DNA from: Kitasatospora sp. NBC_01246
GTDB taxonomy: Bacteria > Actinomycetota > Actinomycetes > Streptomycetales > Streptomycetaceae
Direction of reading: 5' to 3'
Assembly: GCF_036226505.1 (NCBI RefSeq)
Contig: NZ_CP108484.1
Span: 6,138,001-6,202,000 of the forward strand
DNA length: 64,000 bases
The notes under the pieces are model-generated. The model was given only the letters and a program-made list of their open reading frames with translations. It did not search any database and was not told where the DNA came from. Made by a program: the position numbers and the translations under genes. How positions within the stretch are numbered: the first letter of the stretch is position 1; every line of letters starts with the position of its first letter. Positions 31,587 through 40,366 of this stretch are shown here, one piece after another.

Positions 31587-32477
31587 ATGCCCTTCGCACG
31601 ACTCCGCCCCCGCAACCCCCGCCGCACCCTGACCGCCCTCGGCGCCGGCCTCGGCCTGGTCGCCGGCTCGCTCGGCCTCTGGGCGGCCACCGGCACCGCA
31701 CAGGCCGCGACCCTGCCGACGCCCGACCACGTGGTCGTCGTCGTCCTGGAGAACCACGCGTACTCGCAGGTCGTCGGCAGCTCCAGCGCCCCGTACATCA
31801 ACAACACCCTGAAGGCGGGCGGCGCCACGCTGACCCAGTCGTTCGGGCTCACCCACCCGAGCGAGCCCAACTACTACCAGCTGTTCTCCGGCAGCGCGCA
31901 GGGGCGCACCGACGACAGCTGCGTGCCGGTCGGCTCGCTCACCGCCGCCAACCTGGGCTCCGAGCTGATCGCCGCCGGCAAGACCTGGGGCAGCTACAAC
32001 GAGGGCCTGCCGAGCCAGGGTTCGACGGTCTGCAGCAGCGGCAAGTACGCCCAGAAGCACAACCCGTGGTTCGGCTTCAAGAACGTGCCGACCAACACCG
32101 CGTACACCTTCGCGCAGTTCCCGACCGACTACACGACCCTGCCCAAGGTGTCCTTCGTCGTGCCGGACCTCTGCAACGACATGCACGACTGCTCGGTCTC
32201 CACCGGCGACACCTGGCTGAAGAACAAGCTCGGCGCGTACGCGACCTGGGCCAAGACCCACAACAGCATCCTCGTCGTCACCTTCGACGAGGACAACCGC
32301 CTCTCCGGCAACCGCATCCCCACGGTCTTCTACGGCGAGCACGTCACGCCCGGCTCCACCACCGCCACCACCTACAACCACTACAACGTGCTGCGCACGC
32401 TGGAGGACCTCGCCGGGCTGACCACCCACGCGGGCAACGCCGCGTCCGCCGCGACCATCACCGGCATCTGGAACTGA
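31587..32477 (+). CDS. secreted phosphoesterase / acid phosphatase-like protein (alkaline phosphatase superfamily)
   Basis: The 296-residue protein has an arginine-rich N-terminus and signal sequence (LRPRNPRRTLTALGAG, cleaved near AQA-AT), which may direct Tat export. The mature part reads HVVVVVLENHAYSQVVG, LTHPSEPNYYQLFSG, VPDLCNDMHDCSV and LVVTFDEDN, the pattern of bacterial phosphoesterases related to phospholipase C and acid phosphatases. It probably releases phosphate outside the cell. GGAGG precedes the ATG. It is first in a three-gene operon with an MFS protein and a beta-propeller-like protein. A possible Pho box lies upstream. Confidence 0.85.
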   Translation: MPFARLRPRNPRRTLTALGAGLGLVAGSLGLWAATGTAQAATLPTPDHVVVVVLENHAYSQVVGSSSAPYINNTLKAGGATLTQSFGLTHPSEPNYYQLFSGSAQGRTDDSCVPVGSLTAANLGSELIAAGKTWGSYNEGLPSQGSTVCSSGKYAQKHNPWFGFKNVPTNTAYTFAQFPTDYTTLPKVSFVVPDLCNDMHDCSVSTGDTWLKNKLGAYATWAKTHNSILVVTFDEDNRLSGNRIPTVFYGEHVTPGSTTATTYNHYNVLRTLEDLAGLTTHAGNAASAATITGIWN

Positions 32478-32483
32478 CCTCCC

Positions 32484-33878
32484 ATGTACGTCGCGGAATC
32501 CCGCAGCTCCAAGGCCCCCGTCGACCCGGCCCTCCGGCCGGGCCGGCGGGCGGCCGCCGTCCCCGGCACCGTCCTGGCCCTGGGCACCGTCAGCCTGGTG
32601 ACCGACATCTCCTCCGAGATGGTCAGCGCGGTGCTGCCGCTGTACCTGCTCACCGGGCTCGGCCTCTCGCCGCTCGGCTTCGGGCTGCTGGACGGCATCC
32701 AGAACGGGTTCAGCGCGCTGGTCCGGCTGGCCGGCGGCCACCTCGCCGACCGGCGGGGCGCGGACGGCGCGTCCCGGCACAAGGCCGTCGCGGTGGCCGG
32801 GTACGGCCTCTCGGCGCTCTGCAAGCCGCTGCTGCTGCTCGTCCACACCGTGCCGCTGATCGGCGCGGTGATCGCGGTCGACCGCACGGGCAAGGGACTG
32901 CGCACCGCGCCGAGGGACGCGATGATCTCGCTCGCCACCGAACCCGCGCACCGGGGGCGGGCGTTCGGGGTCCACCGGGCGATGGACACGGCCGGTGCGC
33001 TGATCGGGCCGCTCGCCGCCTTCCTCGTGCTCCGCCTGGCCGGCGGCCCGCTGCTCGCCGACGGCGGCCAACGGCACGGCTACGACGCGGTGTTCACGGT
33101 CAGCGCCTGTGTCGCGGTGCTCGGCGTGCTGGTGCTGCTGCTCTTCGTCCCGAACCGGCAGCCGGGCGAGACCGCGACGGCCACCGCCCCCCGGCTGCGC
33201 GACGGCCTCGCCCTGCTGCGCCTGCCCGGGCTGCGCCGGCTGACGTTCTGCGCGGTGCTGCTCGGCCTGACCACCGTGAGCGACTCCTTCCTCTACCTGC
33301 TGGTGCAGCGCCGGCTCGGCCTCGCCACCGACCTCTTCCCGCTGCTGCCGCTCGGCACGGCCGCGGGCTTCCTGCTGCTCGCCGTTCCGCTGGGCGCGCT
33401 CGCCGACCGGCTCGGCCGCCGCCGGCTCTTCCTCGCCGGTCACGGTGCCCTGCTGCTGGCGTACGGGCTGCTGCTCTCGCCGCTGGGCGGACTGCCGGCG
33501 GTGGTCTGCGTCCTGGTGCTGCACGGCGCGTTCTACGCCTCGACGGACGGCGTGCTGGCGGCCGCGGCGGCCGACGCGGTACCGGCGGAGCAGCGCGGCG
33601 CCGGGCTGGCCCTGGTCGGCACCGGGCAGGCGCTCGCCCGGTTCGGCTGCTCGCTCGCCTTCGGCGCGCTGTGGAGCGCGGTGGGCGGCACGGCCGCGCT
33701 CGGCTGGTCCGCGGCGGCGCTGGCCGGCTGCGTGCTGGCGGCCGCCTTCGTCCTGCGGGACGCCCCCAGGGACACCGCCTCCGGGACGCCCATCGCCGGG
33801 ACGCCCACCGTCGGGACGCCCACCGCCCCGGGCGCGTCCGGAACCGCTCCCCCCTCCGATTCCGAGGTACCGTCGTGA
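32484..33878 (+). CDS. MFS transporter
   Basis: The 464-residue protein has twelve hydrophobic segments and MFS loop motifs: GGHLADRRGADGASRHK between helices 2 and 3 and GALADRLGRRRLF in the second half. The start TDISSEMVSAVLPLYLLT is typical of a subgroup with a conserved TDxSSEM signature. The C-terminus is a cytoplasmic tail with AGTPTVGTPT repeats. The substrate is unknown. It begins 6 bp after the phosphoesterase stop and overlaps the next gene by 4 bp, so the products probably act together. Confidence 0.87.
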   Translation: MYVAESRSSKAPVDPALRPGRRAAAVPGTVLALGTVSLVTDISSEMVSAVLPLYLLTGLGLSPLGFGLLDGIQNGFSALVRLAGGHLADRRGADGASRHKAVAVAGYGLSALCKPLLLLVHTVPLIGAVIAVDRTGKGLRTAPRDAMISLATEPAHRGRAFGVHRAMDTAGALIGPLAAFLVLRLAGGPLLADGGQRHGYDAVFTVSACVAVLGVLVLLLFVPNRQPGETATATAPRLRDGLALLRLPGLRRLTFCAVLLGLTTVSDSFLYLLVQRRLGLATDLFPLLPLGTAAGFLLLAVPLGALADRLGRRRLFLAGHGALLLAYGLLLSPLGGLPAVVCVLVLHGAFYASTDGVLAAAAADAVPAEQRGAGLALVGTGQALARFGCSLAFGALWSAVGGTAALGWSAAALAGCVLAAAFVLRDAPRDTASGTPIAGTPTVGTPTAPGASGTAPPSDSEVPS

Positions 33879-34912
33879 CCCCACCGCTCCAAGGCCGGAC
33901 CAGGGTGCTGATCCTGCTGGTCGCCGTCGTCCTGCTCGGCGCCGTCGGCACCGGCGCCGTCCTGCACGCGGCCGACAACTCGACCCGCACCAAGCAGGCA
34001 CAGCCCGGCGCTCCGGTGGTCACCCCCGGCCCGGTGTCGCTCCGCCCGCCGGCCGGCGGCCGCCAACTGGTGTTCCGCAACATGGCCTGGGGCCCGCACC
34101 TCGACGAGCTCGTCTCCGTACCGGCCGACCAGCCGGACGGCCCGCGGACCTCCTCGGGCGTGCAGTGCCTGCGCTTCTACGCGGCGGCCGGCACCGGCAT
34201 CTGCCTCCGGGCCGAGCGCGGCGCGCTGCAGGACACCTACCGCGCCGTCGTGCTCGACGACCACCTGCGCGAGCTGAAGTCCTTCCCCGCCGCCGGTATC
34301 CCGACCCGCTCCCGGGTCTCGCCCTCGGGCCACCTCGCGGCCTGGACGGTCTTCGTCAGCGGCGACTCCTACGCCGGCACCGACTTCTCCACCCGCTCGT
34401 CGATCGTCGACGTCCGCGACTGGAACCTCCGGGAGAACCTGGAGACCTTCGCGGTGATCAAGGACGGCAAGCCGTACCAGGCGTCCGACGTCAACGTCTG
34501 GGGCGTCACCTTCGCCGACGACAACACCTTCTACGCCACCGTGGCCACCGGCGGCCGGACCCACCTCGTCCGCGGCGACCTCGCCGCCCGCACCCTCACC
34601 ACGCTCCACGAGAACGTCGAATGCCCCTCGCTCTCCCCGGACGGCACCCGCATCGCCTACAAGAAGCGCGTCCCCGGCCTGTCCGAGGACTCGCCCTGGC
34701 GGCTCTACGTGCTCGACCTCGCCACCATGACCGAGACGGCCACCGCCGAGCAGCGCAACGTCGACGACCAGGCGGTCTGGGTCGACGACGCGACGCTGCT
34801 CTACGCGCTCCCCGGCGACTTCGGGGCCGATCTGTGGACCGTCCCGGCGGACGGCGGCGGTCTGGCCGAGCGGGTGCTCGAAGCCGCGGTGGCACCGGCC
34901 TATCCGGGCTGA
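33875..34912 (+). CDS. membrane-anchored TolB-like beta-propeller protein
   Basis: The 345-residue protein has one N-terminal transmembrane helix (VLILLVAVVLLGAVGTGAVL), then an extracytoplasmic domain with WD40/TolB-type blades: RVSPSGHLAAWTVF, CPSLSPDGTRIAYKKR, DDQAVWVDDATLLYAL. It probably acts as a scaffold or sensor outside the membrane. Its GTG start lies in the stop of the MFS gene (GTGA). Function is unknown. Confidence 0.8.
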   Translation: MTPPLQGRTRVLILLVAVVLLGAVGTGAVLHAADNSTRTKQAQPGAPVVTPGPVSLRPPAGGRQLVFRNMAWGPHLDELVSVPADQPDGPRTSSGVQCLRFYAAAGTGICLRAERGALQDTYRAVVLDDHLRELKSFPAAGIPTRSRVSPSGHLAAWTVFVSGDSYAGTDFSTRSSIVDVRDWNLRENLETFAVIKDGKPYQASDVNVWGVTFADDNTFYATVATGGRTHLVRGDLAARTLTTLHENVECPSLSPDGTRIAYKKRVPGLSEDSPWRLYVLDLATMTETATAEQRNVDDQAVWVDDATLLYALPGDFGADLWTVPADGGGLAERVLEAAVAPAYPG

Positions 34913-34999
34913 TCGGGCTGGGTGGTCCCACTCGGAACTTCGGGCGTAGGGTTCCACGTCGAGCAGTGAGAGCGGTGCGAGGCGGGGGAGCGGGGAGCG

Positions 35000-35881
35000 T
35001 TGAAGGAACAGGGGCGGGCTGCGCCCGAGCGGGTGGCCGGCGACTCCTGGCCCGCCCTGTCCGGCCGGCCGGTGCTGCGCCGCACGATCGCGGTGGGCCT
35101 GGTGCTCACCATCGCGCTGCTGGCGGCCCTCGCCGTCCGGGGCGTCAACGCTCTCACCCTGGGCCGGGGCGCGATCGAGACCGACCGGGACCGCGCCGAA
35201 CTCCTGGCCGGCCTCCACCCCTCCCAGCACCCGGGCGCGGGCCGCTACTACGTCCCCGTGGGCGCGGTGTACACCCGCCTCGCCGACGGCGCGCCGGTCG
35301 CCTACCTGCACTACCGGCTGGCCGGCGGCCCGGACGTCGGCGTCGACGACTTCCTGCGGACCTACGACCTCCCGGCCCCCGGCCCGGTCGCCCCGCTGCC
35401 GTCCGACCTGACGGCGGCCCTGGGCGGCGACGAGCCGACCGAGGCCCAGGAACTGGCCCCGATGCCGGCGCCCTCGGCGAGCCCGACGCCCCTACCGGTC
35501 GCGACCCCGTCGGCCGCCGAACCCCCGACCGTCTCCGAACCGCCGTCGGAACCGGCCCCGGCCCCGGCTGAGCCGGTCGCCACCCCGTCGCCCTGCGCCT
35601 CGGACGACCCACCGCCCTCCGCCGACCCCGACACCGGGGCCGAGGCCACCCCGGCTCCCGACCCCGCCCCCGAGGCGGCCGAGCCCGTCGCGCCCCGGCC
35701 CGCGACGGGCCTCCGCTCCGCCGACGACCCGCCCACCCCGACCGAGACCCCCACCCCCAGCCTCACCCCCGCTCCCACCCCGACAGCCACCCACCCCGTC
35801 GCCGGCCGCCGGATCTACATCGTGACGGTCTCCAACGGCCTCTCGGGCGCCGCCGACATCTACGTCCGCGCCACCGGCTGA
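35000..35881 (+). CDS. hypothetical membrane protein with long Pro/Thr/Ala-rich region
   Basis: The 293-residue protein has a membrane helix at about residues 30-47 (AVGLVLTIALLAALAV), then a short folded part (GRYYVPVGAVYTRLADGAPVAYLHYRLAG) and a Pro/Ala/Thr/Glu-rich stretch of some 120 residues. It ends in a conserved-looking tail (GRRIYIVTVSNGLSGAADIYV). The TTG at 35000 follows GGGGAG. No family is recognised. The Pro-rich part suggests a cell-wall spacer. Confidence 0.65.
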   Translation: MKEQGRAAPERVAGDSWPALSGRPVLRRTIAVGLVLTIALLAALAVRGVNALTLGRGAIETDRDRAELLAGLHPSQHPGAGRYYVPVGAVYTRLADGAPVAYLHYRLAGGPDVGVDDFLRTYDLPAPGPVAPLPSDLTAALGGDEPTEAQELAPMPAPSASPTPLPVATPSAAEPPTVSEPPSEPAPAPAEPVATPSPCASDDPPPSADPDTGAEATPAPDPAPEAAEPVAPRPATGLRSADDPPTPTETPTPSLTPAPTPTATHPVAGRRIYIVTVSNGLSGAADIYVRATG

Positions 35882-35886
35882 GACCG

Positions 35887-36534
35887 GTGAGACTGAGGAC
35901 GACGGTCCACCGGGCGCGGACCGGCCGGGACGAGTACCGGGTGCTGACCGTCGAGCCCGGCGAAGGCCGCGCCGTGCTGGTCGACGGCGAGTGGTGGACG
36001 GACCTCTTCGCGGACCGCGCCGGTGCCCGCGACCTGGCCGCCGCCTGGGCACTCGCGGCACGCTCGCCTCGCTCGCTGATCCACCTGCCGCTGCGCTCCG
36101 GCCCCGCCCCCGGGTGCGCGGACGAGCACGCCGTCCTGCTGGACCTCGTACTGCTCCACCACGGCCTGGGCTTCCCACCTTCCCGCTGGAAGGAGGTCCG
36201 CGCCCGACTGAGCAAGGGCGGCACGCCGCACACCGCGGACCTCCCGGAGAGCGACTTCCCCGCCGAGGACGAGATCGACTACCCGAGCCACCACTACGCC
36301 GGATGGCGCGACGGGTTGCACTTCACCGGCGCGGCACGGACCCTCTTCCTCACCGGCACCGCACAGGCCTTCCGCTGGACGGGCACGCTGGTGCGCTCGC
36401 TGGACACCCGGGCCGCCCGGCTCGCCCCCACCCACTCCTGCGTCACTCTCGACCACGCCCCCGCCACCCCCACCAGCCGCCCCCCGAAGGGCACCTCCGG
36501 AAGGCTCCACATCGCGTACACCCCGCCCTGGTGA
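35887..36534 (+). CDS. hypothetical protein
   Basis: The 215-residue soluble protein begins VRLRTTVHRARTGRDEYRVL and has AVLVDGEWWTDLFADRAGARDLAAAW and DEIDYPSHHYAGW. The codon pattern has the strong third-position GC of a real gene. It follows the previous stop by 5 bp, so the two genes may be co-transcribed. The GTG at 35887 lacks a clear ribosome-binding site. I do not recognise a family. Confidence 0.62.
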   Translation: MRLRTTVHRARTGRDEYRVLTVEPGEGRAVLVDGEWWTDLFADRAGARDLAAAWALAARSPRSLIHLPLRSGPAPGCADEHAVLLDLVLLHHGLGFPPSRWKEVRARLSKGGTPHTADLPESDFPAEDEIDYPSHHYAGWRDGLHFTGAARTLFLTGTAQAFRWTGTLVRSLDTRAARLAPTHSCVTLDHAPATPTSRPPKGTSGRLHIAYTPPW

Positions 36535-36620
36535 CGGCGCTGTCGCCCGCTCCGCGACCCGGACGGCGCCGGCGCCGATACCGGAGCCACCGCTCGTACC
36601 CCTCTCCTGCGGCGCCGCGC

Positions 36621-37586
36621 TCAGGGCACCTCGCGATCGATGGTGAAGGCCATGACGCTTCCGGGCTGGAGGGGGAAGGGGAGCTGGACGAGACCGGCCA
36701 GATTGTTGAACGGTGCCGGAAAGGTGGCCCGGACGCTGGCGCCGTGTGCAGCGCCGAGCGAACTGATCTCCGACGCGTTGACGCCCAGTCGGGTCGGTCT
36801 GATCGCGGGATCGATCGTGAGCCGGTACTCGGCGTCGGTGACGTGACGGAAGATCTGGGCCTGGATGCGCACGCGTCGGTCACTGCCGACGTACTTCCGC
36901 GCCGTGACGCTCAGCTCGACCAGGTGGCCGGAGGTGACCTGGGCGTCGTGGGGCACCGAGAAGTGGTCGATCCTGGCCGTCCCGCCGGTGACGGCTTCGT
37001 GGGTCGGGGGCTTGCGTTCCAGCTCCCTGGTGTCCACCCGGACGGATCCGATCGCGAAGATCGCGGGGTCGTCCGGGTCGAGATTGTCGTCGATCATCCA
37101 GCGCAGCAGGATCTCCGGTCCGGTGAAGCGGTCCAGGCAGCCGTCGTCGTTGGAGGAGAGGCACGCGATGCTCACCGTTCTGGGGAGCGTCTCGATGCGG
37201 TAGGAGATTCGGAAGCTCTGGTACAGGTAGTCGGGGTGGGCGTCGCCCGGCGGCGGGGGCGCGAGCAGGCAGTCGTAGCGGTAGGCCGACAGCGCGCCGG
37301 CGAAGAGCGGATCGCGTACCGGGCCCAGGACGTCCTGCATGCCGCGAAGCACCGCGCTGTCGACCTGCTCGGTGGTCTCGCGGACGGTGAGCGACCCGAT
37401 GGCCAGGGTCACCACCGCTGCCGACACGAACGCGCCGCCGATGAGGCTCAGGACCGTCGTCACCACCTGCTGGTGTGTCAGCAGGGATGCGGCCACGACG
37501 CAGGCCAGGCCGATGGACAGGGCGAGGACGTTGACCAGGACCAGAATCTTGCGCAATTGTCGTTCCCGTGACGCAGCCACGCGCAC
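36621..37586 (-). CDS. hypothetical protein with two N-terminal membrane helices, partner of the beta-lactamase-fold protein
   Basis: The 321-residue protein has two closely spaced hydrophobic helices at about residues 14-66 (LVNVLALSIGLACVVAA and LIGGAFVSAAVVTLAIGS). A polar domain of about 250 residues follows, with no motif I recognise. Third-position GC is lower than in the neighbouring genes, as it is in the gene upstream, which hints at acquisition of the pair. It begins 14 bp after the beta-lactamase-fold gene. The GTG at 37586 is the likely start. Confidence 0.68.
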   Translation of the reverse strand: MRVAASRERQLRKILVLVNVLALSIGLACVVAASLLTHQQVVTTVLSLIGGAFVSAAVVTLAIGSLTVRETTEQVDSAVLRGMQDVLGPVRDPLFAGALSAYRYDCLLAPPPPGDAHPDYLYQSFRISYRIETLPRTVSIACLSSNDDGCLDRFTGPEILLRWMIDDNLDPDDPAIFAIGSVRVDTRELERKPPTHEAVTGGTARIDHFSVPHDAQVTSGHLVELSVTARKYVGSDRRVRIQAQIFRHVTDAEYRLTIDPAIRPTRLGVNASEISSLGAAHGASVRATFPAPFNNLAGLVQLPFPLQPGSVMAFTIDREVP

Positions 37587-37600
37587 CCCCGCGGGCGGTG

Positions 37601-38416
37601 TCAGTGCGCCGCCGCTTCTGCGATGATCCGGACGATCCGCTCGGAGACCTCCCCGATCTCCTGCGCTGTACGAACGTTATCGGACTGACCATCCGTCAGG
37701 AAGACCAGTGCGACGGGTGTCATCGGGTGGAGGACGATCCCGGCGTCGTTCACGACGCCCCGGAGGCTACCCGTCTTGTGCCGCACCGGGAGGTCGTCGT
37801 CGAGGCGGGACGGGATCCGGTCGTTGCGGAGGTAGTTGACCAGATACCGCCGGAGGGGCTCCAGATGGGGAGTCCGCTCGATGTGCTCGACCAGTCGCAG
37901 CGTGTCCTCCGCGGTCGTGGTGTTCGCCCGGCCCAGGGGTCCGAGCTCCCGCTCGGAGAAGCCGGCCGGGAAGGCCGTGGAGGTCAGTTGCAGGTCCTTG
38001 ATCGTCGCATCGACCCGCTCCTGTCCCAGGAGGCCCCGGATGTACTCGGCCGCCGGGTTGTCGCTGGTCACCAACGAGAAGCCGCACAACTCCCGTACGG
38101 TGATTGCCGATGCTGCATCCAGCGCCTGCAGGATGCTCGGATACATGGTGCCCGGCAGGTCGCCGACCCGGACGCGTGCGTCCATGTCGAGGTCGCCCCG
38201 CCGTCCGGCCTCGAACAGTGCGACGCCGAGGATCATCTTGGCCAGGCTCGCGGCGGGCAGTACCCGGTCCGGGTCGTGCGCGACGGTGAGCTGCGGTCCA
38301 CCGAGGGTCTTCACCAGGACGCTGCGGACTCCCGCGCCGTCGCCGCCCTCCGCGAATGCCTCGACCTGCGCCTCAACGGCGGCGCGCACTGCACCGGAAT
38401 CGACCATCTGGGCCAT
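37601..38416 (-). CDS. class A beta-lactamase-like serine hydrolase without signal peptide
   Basis: The 271-residue protein has the penicillin-recognising catalytic motifs SLAK (S57-K60), SDN (118-120) and KTG (214-216) in the right order and spacing. The N-terminus MAQMVDSGAVRAAVEAQV is not a signal peptide, so the protein should stay in the cytoplasm unless exported another way. True class A enzymes are secreted, so it may act as an esterase or on intracellular peptides. The ATG at 38416 has GAGGA upstream. A CCCGAC-t-GTCGGG palindrome (38453-38465) lies 37 bp upstream. It is co-transcribed with a two-helix membrane protein. Confidence 0.87.
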   Translation of the reverse strand: MAQMVDSGAVRAAVEAQVEAFAEGGDGAGVRSVLVKTLGGPQLTVAHDPDRVLPAASLAKMILGVALFEAGRRGDLDMDARVRVGDLPGTMYPSILQALDAASAITVRELCGFSLVTSDNPAAEYIRGLLGQERVDATIKDLQLTSTAFPAGFSERELGPLGRANTTTAEDTLRLVEHIERTPHLEPLRRYLVNYLRNDRIPSRLDDDLPVRHKTGSLRGVVNDAGIVLHPMTPVALVFLTDGQSDNVRTAQEIGEVSERIVRIIAEAAAH

Positions 38417-38452
38417 CCATTCCTCACGGCGACGGTGTTTGTCAGTCGTCTA

Positions 38453-38465
38453 CCCGACTGTCGGG
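38453..38465. promoter_or_regulatory. palindrome upstream of the beta-lactamase-fold gene
   Basis: CCCGAC-t-GTCGGG is a perfect 6-bp dyad 37 bp before the start. It is a candidate operator. No regulator is encoded next to it. Confidence 0.35.
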
Positions 38466-38700
38466 CTCTCACGCGGTGCGAGGAGGCCCGGTTGGGCGGA
38501 GACCCTACGGGACGCGACCCGATCGAGGGGTGTCGGCTCACCTCCAGGGGGCGCGGCGGGCCACGGTGAGGAGGGTGGGGCACGATGCAGTGGCCGAGCA
38601 CGGTCCCGGCGACGGCTGCGGAGCCTGGGGTCGGGGCGACGCCTGGTCAGCCGGGTTGGCCGGGCGGTCCGTTCGCCTCGGGCCGCCCGGTCGGGGTGGG

Positions 38701-40164
38701 TCAGGTGATGGTGACGTCGACGCCCATCTGTTCGGCTCCTGGGGTGCCGGCGATGTCGAGGGTGACTCCGCTCCAGGTGCCGTCGGGCTCGTTGAGGGCC
38801 GGTGCGGTGTGCTGGCCGATGCCGGTGTTGCCGAGGGCCGGGTAGAGGTCGGTCCGGTCGCCCCGGTTGCCGGTGCCGAAGATCTTCCCCAGGTCGTTGC
38901 GGCCGTCGGCCTGCATCAGCGCGATGGCCAGGTGGTGTTCGTCGTTGACGTTGTCGATGGCTTCGTCCACCACGTAGGCGGCGACGCCCTGGGAGGGCAG
39001 GAACTCGTCCTGCCCGCGCTGGCGGCGGTACTCGACGATGATGTACTGGCTCTCCTTCATCCGCTGGGGGTTGCGGACGAACAGCAGGTCGCCGCCCTCG
39101 GCGACGGGCCGCAGCGCGATGCCGGTGGTGGTGCTGGAGACCTCCTGCGGGGTGGTCCAGCCGTGGAACATCCGCAGCATGCCGTTCGGGAAGACGGGGG
39201 TGACGCCGTCGTTGCCCCAGGAGCCGCCCGCCATCAGGCAGTAGTCCCCGAGGCCGTTGGAGGTCGTCGCCTCGACGCGGCCGGTGTCGTAGAAGTCGGC
39301 CCAGCGGGCGGCCAGGTGGCCCCACTCGTGGGCGCAGACGCCGACCGCGCAGTCCTCGGGGACGGTCAGGAAGGTCTGCACCCGCAGGCCGGGCGCGACC
39401 AGCACGCCGTCCTCGCCGGGCGGGTTCCACTTGAGGCTCCAGATGTCGCCGGGGCGCTCGGTCTGTTCGGCGCCGGAGCCGGCGTGGACGATGAACAGCG
39501 CGGTGACGAGGCCCTCGCCGAGGGCGTCGTAGCCGGCGGAGAAGTCGATGCCCTGGTCGAGCGCGAGTCGCAGCGCGTCGGCCGCCATGCCCTGGGAGTT
39601 CCGGGGCGGGTTGCCGGTGCCGGACTGGTTGTCGGTGTAGAAGGAGAGCGGCTGCGGCAGGCGGAACCAGCCGTGCACCTCGCCCTGGATGTCGATGCCG
39701 TGCTCGGTCGGGTGGGCGGCGTCGAATCCGCTGACCAGGCGGTAGTAGTCGCGCATCGAGCCGGTCGTGAAGGTGTCGGCACTGAACAGCATCTGTTCGA
39801 AGTGGCCGACGGTGTGCTCGGGGCTGTGCGGGTGGTCGGGGAAGTCGACCAGCAGCACCAGGGTGCGGATGGTGCCGCGCAGCTTCTTGGTCGGACGGGT
39901 GATCAACTGGGCCCCGGTGCTGGGGCCGGGGCGGACGGCGCCGTCGTCGAGGCCGATGACGTTCTCACCGCGCCGCCGGGAGCGCCAGACGTAGTAGTAC
40001 TGCTCGAAGGTGAGGCTCGCCGGGATCCGCCGGTGTTCGACGAGGTCCTGGTAGCGGGCCCGGAGTTGGGCGAAGGCCTTGGGGGACAGCGGTACCGGGC
40101 AGGCGTGCCGGTGGCCGGTGGGGTTGAGGGGGTGGTGATACTGCGGGGTTAAGGTGTGACGCAT
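38701..40164 (-). CDS. M6-like (immune inhibitor A-type) metalloprotease domain protein without signal peptide
   Basis: The 487-residue protein contains the zinc motif HEWGH at 279-283 inside VGVCAHEWGHLAARWADFYD, plus RTLVLLVDFPDHP, SMRDYYRLVSG and YCLMAGGSWG, all typical of M6 peptidases. It has a C-terminal beta domain. The N-terminus MRHTLTPQYHHPLNPTGHRHACPVP is not a secretion signal, although M6 enzymes normally are secreted. The ATG at 40164 has AAAGGAG 8 nt upstream, so the start is firm. Its substrate is unknown. It lies alone between the beta-lactamase-fold gene and cobB. Confidence 0.85.
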   Translation of the reverse strand: MRHTLTPQYHHPLNPTGHRHACPVPLSPKAFAQLRARYQDLVEHRRIPASLTFEQYYYVWRSRRRGENVIGLDDGAVRPGPSTGAQLITRPTKKLRGTIRTLVLLVDFPDHPHSPEHTVGHFEQMLFSADTFTTGSMRDYYRLVSGFDAAHPTEHGIDIQGEVHGWFRLPQPLSFYTDNQSGTGNPPRNSQGMAADALRLALDQGIDFSAGYDALGEGLVTALFIVHAGSGAEQTERPGDIWSLKWNPPGEDGVLVAPGLRVQTFLTVPEDCAVGVCAHEWGHLAARWADFYDTGRVEATTSNGLGDYCLMAGGSWGNDGVTPVFPNGMLRMFHGWTTPQEVSSTTTGIALRPVAEGGDLLFVRNPQRMKESQYIIVEYRRQRGQDEFLPSQGVAAYVVDEAIDNVNDEHHLAIALMQADGRNDLGKIFGTGNRGDRTDLYPALGNTGIGQHTAPALNEPDGTWSGVTLDIAGTPGAEQMGVDVTIT

Positions 40165-40366
40165 CGTGACGGCTCCTTTGAGCCAGCTCACTCCGCGGGG
40201 GAGCATGGCGACCCCGCCGAGCGGGCGGTCGCCGGCAATCGGTCGGCTCGCCAAAGGCGGTCGGGTCTGGCCGGTACCGGTTGCGAAATGGGCGATTTGC
40301 GGCTATCAGCACTATTCTGACGCTCCGCATGGGCAAAGCACCAGACCCGGGGGTACGCCGGTTCGC

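Noticed and set aside
31091..33874. Giant plus-strand frame leading into the beta-propeller gene
   Set aside because: Upstream of 33875 it runs out of frame through the phosphoesterase and MFS genes. The GTG at 33875 overlapping the MFS stop is the real start.
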